Source: Alphaproteobacteria bacterium
Lineage (GTDB): Bacteria; Pseudomonadota; Alphaproteobacteria; Caulobacterales; Aquidulcibacteraceae
NCBI GenBank assembly: GCA_018971945.1
Contig: JAGWZH010000008.1
Location: forward strand, 1-54,819
Direction: 5' to 3'
DNA length: 54,819 bases
The notes under the pieces are model-generated. The model saw only the letters and a list, made by a program, of their open reading frames with translations, was not told the origin of the DNA and did no database searches. The position numbers and the translations under genes were made by a program. Numbering within the stretch: position 1 is the stretch's first letter; each line of letters begins with the position of its first letter. This document shows, piece after piece, positions 47,634 through 54,819 of this stretch.

Positions 47634-48593
47634 ATGGCCGTCTATACCGACATCTCCGACGACGAACTGAACGCGCTTCTTTCAGACTATGACGTCGGCG
47701 AAGCGCTGTCGTTCAAGGGCATCGCTGAAGGGGTGGAGAACTCCAATTTCCTGCTCGAGACCACAGCCGGCCGCTTCATTCTCACCGTTTATGAGAAACG
47801 CGTCCGAACCGAGGATCTCCCCTTCTTCATGGCGGTGATGGAAACCCTCGCCGCGCAGGGCGTCATGGCCCCCCGGCCGGTGCGGACCCGGACCGGCGCA
47901 CCCACCGCCTTTGTCCGCGGCAAGGCCTGCGCCCTCATCTGCTTTTTGACCGGGGTCTCGCCCAAGCGGCCCAACCCCGCCCATTGCCGGGCCGTGGGGG
48001 CGGCCCTGGCGCATATGCACCTGGCGCTCAGAGGATCGGGACTGACAAGGCCCAACAGCCTCAGCCTGCAGGATTGGGAAGGCCTGGTCCGACCCCGTCT
48101 TGGGGAAGCCGAAGCCCTGCAGCCAGGGCTCTCGGCCAGACTTCAAGCCGATTTGACAGCCCTCGAAGCGGCTTGGCCCGATGGCCTGCCGCAGGGCGTG
48201 ATCCACGCCGATCTCTTTCCAGACAATGTCTTGTTTCTGGGGCCGAAGCTCTCAGGCCTGATCGATTTCTATTTCGCCTGCACCGACGCGCTGGCCTACG
48301 ACCTCGCGGTCTGCATCAACGCCTGGTGCTTTGAACCGGATCGCAGCTTTAATCTGACCAAAGGCCAAAACCTCATCGCCGGATACAACGCCGTCCGGCC
48401 GCTGACCGGGCGCGAACGCGACGCCCTCCCCATCCTGGCCCGCGGCGCAGCAATGCGCTTCTTCGCCACCCGCCTCGCCGACTGGACCACAAGCCCCCAA
48501 GGCGCCCTCGTGAAACCCAAAAACCCGCTCGACTACGCCGACCGCCTGGCCTTCCACGCCCGGGCCACAGGCCCAGGCGACTATGGCGGCTGA
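47634..48593 (+). CDS. thrB: Homoserine kinase (ThrB, APH-fold type)
   Basis: The 319-residue kinase starts at ATG 47634 (MAVYTDISDDELNALL). The APH-type catalytic loop is HADLFPDNVLF with D193 and N198, and the metal-binding Asp is D211 in LIDFYFAC. This is the alphaproteobacterial/Pseudomonas form of homoserine kinase, unrelated to the GHMP form of E. coli. It phosphorylates homoserine for threonine synthesis. Confidence 0.95.
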   Translation: MAVYTDISDDELNALLSDYDVGEALSFKGIAEGVENSNFLLETTAGRFILTVYEKRVRTEDLPFFMAVMETLAAQGVMAPRPVRTRTGAPTAFVRGKACALICFLTGVSPKRPNPAHCRAVGAALAHMHLALRGSGLTRPNSLSLQDWEGLVRPRLGEAEALQPGLSARLQADLTALEAAWPDGLPQGVIHADLFPDNVLFLGPKLSGLIDFYFACTDALAYDLAVCINAWCFEPDRSFNLTKGQNLIAGYNAVRPLTGRERDALPILARGAAMRFFATRLADWTTSPQGALVKPKNPLDYADRLAFHARATGPGDYGG

Positions 48594-48597
48594 AAAC

Positions 48598-48629
48598 GCG
48601 CGCTGAACAAGCATGCTTGCCAAGCGCGC
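48598..48629 (+). terminator. Compound inverted repeat after thrB
   Basis: The perfect 12-bp palindrome CAAGCATGCTTG (48608-48619) is nested in outer 7-bp arms GCGCGCT and AGCGCGC, with 3-base mismatched spacers, 5 bases after the thrB stop. A short T-rich stretch (CGCTTTTCT) follows. It may terminate transcription of thrB. Confidence 0.45.
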
Positions 48630-48644
48630 TCTGATCGCTTTTCT

Positions 48645-48660
48645 CCCTCCACGTGGAGGG
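48645..48660. other. Perfect 16-bp palindrome CCCTCCACGTGGAGGG
   Basis: A perfect two-fold symmetric 16-mer with an ACGT centre lies 35 bases before the start of the membrane-protein gene at 48695. It could be an operator for a dimeric repressor or part of a hairpin. No binding protein can be named. Confidence 0.5.
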
Positions 48661-48694
48661 CGCGATTGGATCCCCGCGCCCCAGGAGAAGGCTC

Positions 48695-49126
48695 ATGGCG
48701 CTTCGCGCGACCCTTGCCCTGTTCGCCGCCGCCCTGACCATGATTGTCATGGGACCGATGGCTCTGACCTTTACCGACGCCGCGCTGGCGGGCCGGCAGG
48801 TCGGGCTTTTGGAGATCTTGGGTCTTGATCCGCCGACCCCCTTGGTCCTGATGGCCTTCGCCTTCGGGGCGGCGATCCTGATCGGCTCGCTTGCGCTGGC
48901 GGCGGTGTGGCTGCCGCTGCACGGGCTTTTGGACCTGACCGGCCTCAGGGGCTGGGGCATGTATCTGGCCTTGGGCTACGTGGCCGGAGGCCTCGTTCTC
49001 GCCGCCGGCTTGGGTCCCCTTGGCCTCGACCGCTTCCCCGTGCTTCCGCTCCTGTTGGCGGGCGGCGCGACGGGCGCCGTCAGCGCCCTGATTTTCTGGC
49101 TGGTGCGCCGCCCGGATTGGATCTGA
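48695..49126 (+). CDS. Small integral membrane protein of unknown function
   Basis: The 143-residue protein starts at ATG 48695 behind AGGAGAAGG. Four hydrophobic helices are evident ([68 protein letters not shown]). The stop overlaps the start of rnhA (TGATG), so the two are translationally coupled. No family is recognised. Confidence 0.78.
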   Translation: MALRATLALFAAALTMIVMGPMALTFTDAALAGRQVGLLEILGLDPPTPLVLMAFAFGAAILIGSLALAAVWLPLHGLLDLTGLRGWGMYLALGYVAGGLVLAAGLGPLGLDRFPVLPLLLAGGATGAVSALIFWLVRRPDWI

Positions 49127-49569
49127 TGGCTGGCGTCGAGATCTTCACCGACGGCGCTTGTTCGGGCAATCCTGGCCCAGGGGGCTGGGGAGCGATCCTG
49201 CGCTTCAACGGAACCGAAAAAGAACTTTCCGGAGCTGAAGCGCTTACCACCAATAACCGCATGGAGCTTATGGCGGCGATCGCGGCGCTCGAGGCCCTGA
49301 CGCGCCCTTGTGCGGTGACGCTCACGACCGACAGCCAATATGTCAAAGACGGGCTGACCAAATGGATCCATGGATGGAAACGCAACGGCTGGACAACTTC
49401 GGACAAAAAGCCTGTCAAGAACGAAGACCTTTGGAAAAGGCTCGACGCCGCCGCCGCCCGCCACCGCGTCACCTGGCAGTGGGTCAGAGGCCACACCGGT
49501 CACCCTGAAAATGAACGGGCCGACGCGCTCGCCCGCAACGCCATCGCCGCCTTGCGCGCCGGCTTTTGA
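49126..49569 (+). CDS. rnhA: Ribonuclease HI
   Basis: The 147-residue enzyme has the four catalytic acids D9 ([12 protein letters not shown]), E47 (NNRMELMA), D69 ([10 protein letters not shown]) and D133 (ERADALAR), with H123 in [10 protein letters not shown]. The basic protrusion [10 protein letters not shown] is of the E. coli type. It degrades RNA in RNA-DNA hybrids. The window therefore holds both RNase H types. Confidence 0.97.
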   Translation: MAGVEIFTDGACSGNPGPGGWGAILRFNGTEKELSGAEALTTNNRMELMAAIAALEALTRPCAVTLTTDSQYVKDGLTKWIHGWKRNGWTTSDKKPVKNEDLWKRLDAAAARHRVTWQWVRGHTGHPENERADALARNAIAALRAGF

Positions 49570-49805
49570 TCGGCCCCGGGGAAGACCTTCGGGCACGACC
49601 CTGGGGGCTTTGGCCCCAAGACAGTCGGACAACGCCCTCAACCGACGCTTTTGAAGAAAACAGTGCTTGCTTGCAGCGCGCTGATGTCAGATCAGGCCTC
49701 GCCAGCGCGCCCGGCCTGGTCGGCGCGGAAGCCGTCGCTCGCCTGCGGATCCGGCCCTTGATCTGAAGGAGAGGCCCCGTCGGTTGCGCCCCTCAGTATC
49801 CCCGC

Positions 49806-50264
49806 CTAAACGCGCCTCCTCACCATCACGCTCGCCCCAGTGACGCCGACAACCTCCACACCCTCCCCCGCCGCGATCGGCTCGGGGCTCTCCGCCCGCC
49901 ATTCGGTGTCGCCCAACCGGACACGCCCCTCGCCCTGGGCGAAGTCCGCCACCGCCACACCCTGAGCCCCCGCCAGCTGACGACCGGGATCGTTGAGGCC
50001 AGTGTCAGGCCCAGCAAGGAGGCGGTTGCCGAACAATGGCCGGGCGAAGACCAATAACAACACCACCGCGACCGCGAAAATCATCAGCTCCGCGGTGAAC
50101 GGCATCGGCGCGATCATCGCCGCCAAGCCAGTCAGCCACGCCGCAACCGCAGGCCAAAGCAGATAGGTGCTCCCCGTCAGGAGCTCAACCAGGAGCAGCC
50201 CCAAGCCTAAAGCCAACCAATGCCAGTAGGCGAAACCAGCCAAGGCCTGCAGCAGCGATTCCAT
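49806..50264 (-). CDS. nfeD: NfeD family membrane protein
   Basis: The 152-residue protein has two or three N-terminal membrane helices (HWLALGLGLLLVELLTG, LLWPAVAAWLTGLAAMI, LMIFAVAVVLLLVFARP) and a C-terminal OB-fold domain (GVAVADFAQGEGRVRLGDTEWRA, then GVEVVGVTGASVMVRR). NfeD proteins partner with SPFH/stomatin proteins; the SPFH gene lies 60 bases upstream on the same strand. Confidence 0.93.
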   Translation of the reverse strand: MESLLQALAGFAYWHWLALGLGLLLVELLTGSTYLLWPAVAAWLTGLAAMIAPMPFTAELMIFAVAVVLLLVFARPLFGNRLLAGPDTGLNDPGRQLAGAQGVAVADFAQGEGRVRLGDTEWRAESPEPIAAGEGVEVVGVTGASVMVRRRV

Positions 50265-50324
50265 GAGAGCGAAGCCCTTTCCTCACTCCTTAGGTGGCCC
50301 GATTGGTCTTCGGTTGCAACACGC

Positions 50325-51290
50325 TCAGCCGCGGTGGGGGCCAGTCCAAGGACTTTGCTGGGGAGGCGGGGACCCGCGCGCGGCAGACCGACCAGCCTCG
50401 CTCAGAGAGCGCAGGCCTTCCACCAACGAGGCGAGACCCGCCAAATCCGCCGGCACGATCACCGTGCGCTGCTGGGGGCTTTCGGCCAGTTTTCCGAAAG
50501 CCTCCACATATTTCTGGGCCACAAAATAATTCACTGCCTGGACGTCCCCGCGGGCAATGGCCTCGCTCACGAGTTCAGTGGCCTTGGCTTCAGCCTCAGC
50601 CGCGCGCTCCCGGGCCTCAGCGTCGCGGAAGGCGGCGTCGCGGCGGCCTTCGGCTTCCAGGATCGCCCCCTGCTTGGCGCCCTCAGCCCTCAGGATCGCC
50701 GCCTGCTTCTCCCCCTCGGCCTCCAAAATCTGCGCCCGGCGCTCCCGCTCGGCCTTCATCTGGCGGGCCATCGCCTGGGTCAGGTCGGCAGGCGGGGACA
50801 GGTCCTTGATTTCGATGCGGGTGACCTTCACGCCCCATGGATGGGTGGCGGCGTCGATGACGGTCAGCAAGCGCGCATTGATCGAGTCCCTTTGAGACAA
50901 AACCTCATCAAGGTCCATCGACCCCACGACCGTACGCAGGTTTGTCTGAGACAAATTGACGATGGCGAGATTCACGTTCTCTACGGCGTAGGCAGCCTTC
51001 GATGCGTCCATCACCTGGGTAAAAACCACCGCGTCACACGTCACGATCGCGTTGTCTTTGGTGATCACCTCCTGCCGGGGCACGTCGAGAACGGTCTCCA
51101 TCATCGACAGCCGCCGCCCCACCCGGTCGACAAAGGGCGTGATGAACGAGATCCCAGGCTTCAGCGTGCGAAGATAACGGCCGAAACGCTCGACCGTGAA
51201 CTCCCGACCCTGAGGAACAACTTTCACCGCGCTCAAAGCCGCCATCAGCGCCAGAAACGCGAACACATAGACCACCAAATCCCCGCCCAT
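50325..51290 (-). CDS. qmcA: SPFH/Band 7 (stomatin-like, QmcA) protein
   Basis: The start is ATG 51290 with AAAGGTGA upstream; a GTG at 51302 would add four residues. The 321-residue protein has an N-terminal membrane helix, the Band 7 domain (VVPQGREFTVERFGRYLRTLKPG, split around residue 35), RIEIKDLSPPADL, and a long Ala/Glu-rich coiled coil followed by an oligomerisation region. Such proteins form large membrane assemblies with NfeD and affect protein quality control or membrane domains. Confidence 0.94.
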   Translation of the reverse strand: MGGDLVVYVFAFLALMAALSAVKVVPQGREFTVERFGRYLRTLKPGISFITPFVDRVGRRLSMMETVLDVPRQEVITKDNAIVTCDAVVFTQVMDASKAAYAVENVNLAIVNLSQTNLRTVVGSMDLDEVLSQRDSINARLLTVIDAATHPWGVKVTRIEIKDLSPPADLTQAMARQMKAERERRAQILEAEGEKQAAILRAEGAKQGAILEAEGRRDAAFRDAEARERAAEAEAKATELVSEAIARGDVQAVNYFVAQKYVEAFGKLAESPQQRTVIVPADLAGLASLVEGLRSLSEAGRSAARGSPPPQQSPWTGPHRG

Positions 51291-51314
51291 GCTCTCGTTC
51301 ACCTTTGTAAGCCG

Positions 51315-51794
51315 TTAGAGCTGGCCGAGCAGGTACTCCGCGCTGGAGACTTTGTATTCGCCGCCCTGCTCGACATTCAACTCCGCCACAACGCCATCCT
51401 TGACCAGCATAGAATAACGCTGGGAACGTAAACCCATCCCAAACTTGGCCGCGTCCATCTCCAAGCCGATCGCCTTGGTGAACGCGCCATTGCCGTCGCC
51501 CAACATCAGCATGCTGTCGCCGACCTGTTGATCCGCGCCCCAGGCCTTCATGACAAACGCGTCGTTGACCGCTACGCAGGCGATCGCGTCGACGCCTTTG
51601 GCGGCCAGCTCGGCCTGCTTGTCTCGGAAGCTCGGCAGATGCTTGGCCGAGCAAGTCGGGGTAAAGGCGCCAGGAACCGCGAAAAGCGCCACCGTCTTGC
51701 CCGCGAACACATCTTTGGTGGTCATCGGCTTCGGTCCCTCCGCCGTGCCCGCCATAAAGGTCGCTTCAGGAAGTCTGTCGCCCACTTTGATCAT
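51315..51794 (-). CDS. Peroxiredoxin (Prx5/redoxin type)
   Basis: The 159-residue protein has the peroxidatic motif PGAFTPTCSAKHLPSF with C48 and T45, plus the RSQRYSMLVKDGVV segment of the Prx5 class. It reduces peroxides with glutaredoxin or glutathione. It leads the leftward set prx-qmcA-nfeD. A peroxiredoxin near rnhA is common in alphaproteobacteria. Confidence 0.95.
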   Translation of the reverse strand: MIKVGDRLPEATFMAGTAEGPKPMTTKDVFAGKTVALFAVPGAFTPTCSAKHLPSFRDKQAELAAKGVDAIACVAVNDAFVMKAWGADQQVGDSMLMLGDGNGAFTKAIGLEMDAAKFGMGLRSQRYSMLVKDGVVAELNVEQGGEYKVSSAEYLLGQL

Positions 51795-51957
51795 CGCTTT
51801 CTCCTCCTGACCATGCGCCGCGCATTAAGGCGCAAGACACCGGGCTGGTACACCATTCGCATAGAACGTGCGAAGCAAATTGAACGATCCAGCCAACCGC
51901 TTGCCGTTTCGGCACAAACCGGCAAGCATCGTACACACCAGTCAGGGAGACGACGCC

Positions 51958-52515
51958 TTGGGGAGCCTTGCGGGGAAGCTATTGGTGGCGATGCCGGGGA
52001 TCGGCGATCCCCGATTCGAGCGCAGCGTGATCTTGATGTGCGTGCACAACGCCGAGCAGGCGATGGGCGTCATCGTGAACAAACCGAAGGATGAGCTGAC
52101 CGTGGGCGACGTCCTTGAACATCTCGGCATCCCTCTCGCAGGGCCAGCGCCGCTGGACATGGTGCTGGACGGAGGTCCAGTGCGCCAGGAACGGGGCTTT
52201 GTGGTGCACTCCCCAGAGTTCGCCGCAGGCGAGGCGACCCAGCCCGTCAGCGCCAATCTGTCGCTCACCACCTCGCGCGACGTCCTTGAGGCGATGGCCG
52301 GCCCCTCTCCGCCGCAACGCTACACCCTGGCCCTGGGTTGCTCGAGTTGGGGGGCGGGGCAGCTCGAGGCCGAACTGCGCGGCAACGCCTGGCTCGTGGT
52401 GGAATGCGACGACGCCATCGTGTTCGACGCCGATCACGCCCGCAAATGGGAACGGGCGATCCGGCGTCTCGGGGTAGAGCCGTCCCAGCTGATCGGCGAA
52501 ACCGGCCGGGCCTGA
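51958..52515 (+). CDS. algH: YqgE/AlgH family protein (UPF0301)
   Basis: The start is taken as TTG 51958, since GGGAG lies 9 bases upstream and family proteins begin just before LAGKLLVAMPGIGDPRF. A GTG at 51868 would add 30 residues. The 185-residue protein shows the family motifs: RSVILMCVHNAEQAMGVIVNKP in two parts, LDGGPVRQERGFVVHS and LGCSSWGAGQLEAEL. AlgH was linked to alginate regulation in Pseudomonas; its biochemical role is unsettled. Confidence 0.92.
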   Translation: MGSLAGKLLVAMPGIGDPRFERSVILMCVHNAEQAMGVIVNKPKDELTVGDVLEHLGIPLAGPAPLDMVLDGGPVRQERGFVVHSPEFAAGEATQPVSANLSLTTSRDVLEAMAGPSPPQRYTLALGCSSWGAGQLEAELRGNAWLVVECDDAIVFDADHARKWERAIRRLGVEPSQLIGETGRA

Positions 52516-52524
52516 CGCCCTCGC

Positions 52525-53256
52525 CTAAATCCCGTCCCGCGGCATTCCGAAATAACGTCCCTGGCCTAGTCCATAGCCCAGATCCAGAAAGGTTTGGCGC
52601 TGGTCATGGGTCTCCACCCCCTCGGCGGTAAGGGTCAAACCCAAATCCGCCGCGATCTGGGCCACAGCGCGGGCGACTGCGGCGGCGCCAGGATGGGGCA
52701 GGGCCGCCGCAAACCCTTGATCGAGTTTCAACCCATCCAGAGGCAGCGCCAATAACCAAGACAAACCCGCAAACCCTGCCCCGAAATCATCGGCGGCGAC
52801 GGCCATGCCTTCGCCCCTCACCCCATGCAGGGCATAGGCCAAGGCCGCTATGTCTCCAGGGCGTTCCTCTTCGGTCAGCTCCACAGTGAGGCGCTCAGGC
52901 GCGATCCCGGCCGCTTGGGCGGCGGCCGCCAAACGCGCGCCATAAGCTTTTCCCTCGAGTTCGGCGACGGTTGCGTTGAGCGACAAACGCAAACCCGCCG
53001 ACCATGCGGCGGAGGCGAAGGCCTCAAGAGCGGCCTCCACCATAGCCTGGGCGAGGCCCGCCATGTGTCCGGCCCCTGCCGCGGTCGCGCGCACCAAAGC
53101 CGCCGGCGCCACCCCCCCATCCAAGCGCCGCCACCGGACCAAGGCCTCGACCCCGACCAAGCGGCCCGTGTCGAGCGCCGCAATAGGCTGAAAATGCGGC
53201 GCGATCGCTCCAGACCCCAGGGCCTCCGCAAGAACGGCTTTAACCCCCATCGTCAT
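52525..53256 (-). CDS. Stand-alone EAL-domain protein (putative c-di-GMP phosphodiesterase)
   Basis: The 243-residue protein starts at ATG 53256, overlapping the GNAT stop as ATGA, and consists of one EAL domain without sensor, GGDEF or membrane parts. Residues expected for activity are present: E37 (VEALVRW), N94 (LSLNATV), E126 (ELTEE), D156 and D157 (DDFGAG), K177 (KLDQGF), E212 and E215 (AEGVET) and Q232 (GLGQGRYFG). The loop-6 motif DDFGAGFAGLSWL deviates mildly from DDFGTGYSSL. It probably lowers c-di-GMP or acts as a sensor of it. Confidence 0.9.
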   Translation of the reverse strand: MTMGVKAVLAEALGSGAIAPHFQPIAALDTGRLVGVEALVRWRRLDGGVAPAALVRATAAGAGHMAGLAQAMVEAALEAFASAAWSAGLRLSLNATVAELEGKAYGARLAAAAQAAGIAPERLTVELTEEERPGDIAALAYALHGVRGEGMAVAADDFGAGFAGLSWLLALPLDGLKLDQGFAAALPHPGAAAVARAVAQIAADLGLTLTAEGVETHDQRQTFLDLGYGLGQGRYFGMPRDGI

Positions 53257-53816
53257 GCTCCGCCGTCGCCCGCATCGCGCGGGTCGATCATTCCATAGAG
53301 CACATGGTCGCGCCAATCGCCGTCAATCTTGAGGTAGCGGCGCGCCAATCCCTCCTCGGCGAAACCGACCTTGGCCAGGACCCGACGCGACGCCGCGTTG
53401 TGCGGTTGGCACGCCGCCTCCACGCGGTGCAAGCCAAGATCCTCAAAACAATAGCGTACCACCGCAGCCACCGCATCGGTGGTGTAGCCTTGGCTCTGAA
53501 ACGGCTCGCCCACCCAGTAGCCGATGGCGCACATCTGGGCGACCCCCCGCTGGATACGGCTGACAGTGATCCCGCCAACAAGGGCGTCGTCCTCGCGCCG
53601 AAAACTGAGAAACGGATAAGCGCGGCCCTCGCGGATATCCTCCGCATAGCGGCGCAGACGAAACCGGAAGGCCGCGCGGGTGAGCTCATCCTCCGCCCAG
53701 GTCGGCTCCCAGGGCGTGAGAAAGGCGCGGCTGGCGGAACGAAGGCGCGCCCATTCGCCATGGTCCTTCAGCTCAGGCGGCCGAAGATAGAGCCGGGCGC
53801 CGTCAACCCGACGCAT
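53253..53816 (-). CDS. GNAT N-acetyltransferase (RimJ/RimL type)
   Basis: The 187-residue protein has the acetyl-CoA site in GYWVGEPFQSQGYTTDAV and the RimJ-like close HNAASRRVLAKVGFAEEG. It opens RLYLRPPELKDHGEWARLR, typical of ribosomal-protein alanine acetyltransferases. Its ATG overlaps the stop of the M16 peptidase gene (TGATG), and its stop overlaps the EAL gene. RimJ homologues modify ribosomal protein S5, but the target here is open. Confidence 0.93.
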   Translation of the reverse strand: MRRVDGARLYLRPPELKDHGEWARLRSASRAFLTPWEPTWAEDELTRAAFRFRLRRYAEDIREGRAYPFLSFRREDDALVGGITVSRIQRGVAQMCAIGYWVGEPFQSQGYTTDAVAAVVRYCFEDLGLHRVEAACQPHNAASRRVLAKVGFAEEGLARRYLKIDGDWRDHVLYGMIDPRDAGDGGA

Positions 53817-54819
53817 CAGAACGATCCCGCCACGGCCCGCACTCCCGCCTTGGGCCCCAACGCCGCCCGGACCGCCGGCCCCTCAAGCGCAGCGCACGCG
53901 CAAGCCTTCACCTCATCGGCCGTCACCGCTTCGAAGCGGGCGACCAGCGCCTCAAAAGGGGTCAAAGCGTTGCGGATAAACACCTGGCTCGCCCGCGCCT
54001 CGGCGCGCGATGCGGGGCTTTCAGCGCCCATCAGCAATCCCGCTGTCACCATCGCCTTGGCGCGCCTGAGTTCGGAATCGGTGGGACCGCGCTCGGCAAG
54101 CCCCCCCAACACCGCCTCGACCGCAGCGGCGACCCCGGCGGCCTCCCGGGGCGCACACCCGGCATAGACCCCAATCCGGCCGGCGTCGTCATAGGCCTCG
54201 CCATACGCGTCGATCGCGTAGGCCAGACCCCGCTTCTCGCGGACCTCCTGAAAAAGCCGCGAGGCCATGCCGCCGCCGAAAATCTCAATCATAAGCCGCT
54301 GGGCGTAGGCCCTCTCGTCACCCGTCGGCAGCCCAGGCCAGCTCATGACAAGATGGGTTTGTTCAAGCCGCCGCACCTCGCCGACAGCCCCAGCCTGAGG
54401 CCGCGCAGGCGCCGGCGGAGGCCCCGCCCCAGAAGGCAGACTGGCGAAGCGGGATTCCGCCGCCTCGATCAACGCCTCGCGGTCGTAGGCGCCAGCGGCG
54501 GCGATGACCAGGCCTGCGCCCATAAGATGGGTCTGCTTGAAGGCGGCGAGCGCGTCGATGGTAAGCCCCGCCAGGCTCTCCTCGCTTCCCAAAATGGGCC
54601 GTCCCAAAGGCTGATCTGGGTAAAGCGCTGCCTGATGCACCTCAAAGACCCGGTCGTCCGGCGCGTCAAAGGCCTCCCCCATCTCCTGGCGCACGACCGC
54701 TTTCTCTTTCTCCAACTCCGCCGGCTCCCAATGAGGCGCGAGCATGATGTCGGCGATCAGATGCAGGGCATAGGCGGCATGGGGCTTGGTCACCCGCGCG
54801 TAGTAGGCGGTGCGCTCAT
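53816..54819 (-). CDS. M16 family zinc peptidase, 5' end cut by window edge
   Basis: The reading frame runs from the right edge leftward to TGA 53816, about 334 residues. The zinc HxxEH motif lies beyond the edge. Visible are ERTAYYARV just after the missing part, the third-ligand region LEKEKAVVRQEMGEA, DQPLGRPILGSEES, and the inactive C-terminal half with GGGMASRLFQEVREKRGLAYAI. This fits mitochondrial-processing-peptidase-like bacterial M16B enzymes. It is followed by the coupled GNAT and EAL genes. Confidence 0.93.
   Translation of the reverse strand, partial: ERTAYYARVTKPHAAYALHLIADIMLAPHWEPAELEKEKAVVRQEMGEAFDAPDDRVFEVHQAALYPDQPLGRPILGSEESLAGLTIDALAAFKQTHLMGAGLVIAAAGAYDREALIEAAESRFASLPSGAGPPPAPARPQAGAVGEVRRLEQTHLVMSWPGLPTGDERAYAQRLMIEIFGGGMASRLFQEVREKRGLAYAIDAYGEAYDDAGRIGVYAGCAPREAAGVAAAVEAVLGGLAERGPTDSELRRAKAMVTAGLLMGAESPASRAEARASQVFIRNALTPFEALVARFEAVTADEVKACACAALEGPAVRAALGPKAGVRAVAGSF

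Overview
The window is a GC-rich, gene-dense chromosomal segment from an alphaproteobacterium, most likely from the Caulobacterales/Hyphomonadales side of the class. The reasons are a CcrM-type GANTC adenine methyltransferase, an ATP synthase F0 operon with two b-type subunits (b and b'), the neighbourhoods rnhB-ccrM-mutY-DUF721-dsbA and ispH-thrB-rnhA, a split glycine decarboxylase behind a tandem glycine riboswitch, and a TonB-dependent receptor carrying the IVVTGSRI-type motif. No rRNA, tRNA, prophage, insertion sequence or CRISPR array was recognised, so this is chromosomal core with small accessory patches.

Layout. 1-8.7 kb: a truncated TonB receptor, two paralogous secreted proteins of unknown function, a 2OG-Fe(II) oxygenase, an exported S9 peptidase and an oligopeptide-binding lipoprotein. 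8.7-17.3 kb: oppBC-like permeases with a short-chain dehydrogenase but no ATPase, a DUF442 phosphatase-like protein, an ATP-grasp-like protein, an MBL hydrolase, a DUF1499 membrane protein and an acyl-CoA ligase. 17.4-25 kb: pdxH, chorismate synthase aroC flanked by two different PIN-domain toxin-antitoxin pairs, a methyltransferase, a YcgN protein, an RNA m5U methyltransferase, a glycine-zipper protein and tlyA. 25-29.4 kb: an amidase lipoprotein, folB with a pteridine-reductase-like SDR, and a zinc metallopeptidase. 29.6-36.6 kb: rnhB, ccrM, mutY, a dciA-like gene, a dsbA-like gene, then atpI-atpB-atpE-atpF'-atpF. 37.6-43 kb: riboswitch-gcvT-gcvH-(PaiB-like flavoprotein)-gcvPA-gcvPB. 43.3-54.8 kb: argS with a lipoprotein gene, ispH, thrB, rnhA, prx-qmcA-nfeD, algH, a stand-alone EAL protein, a GNAT enzyme and a truncated M16 peptidase.

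How genes work together. The gcv operon encodes the T, H and P proteins of glycine cleavage and is preceded by a two-aptamer glycine sensor. The atp operon encodes the membrane sector of ATP synthase. ccrM has four of its own target sites within 90 bp upstream, which suggests methylation feedback. Many gene pairs overlap by 1-4 bases (ATGA, GTGA, TGATG), so translational coupling is common.

The most unusual feature is a set of at least five clean, locus-specific tandem arrays plus one degenerate array, with units of 8, 14, 15 and 17 bp that are unrelated to one another. They sit in intergenic gaps, sometimes filling the space between two stop codons, and several are G-run rich. I found no clear new multi-gene system. 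The arrays, the GANTC clustering, the paired secreted proteins and the flavoprotein inside the gcv operon are the leads I would follow.
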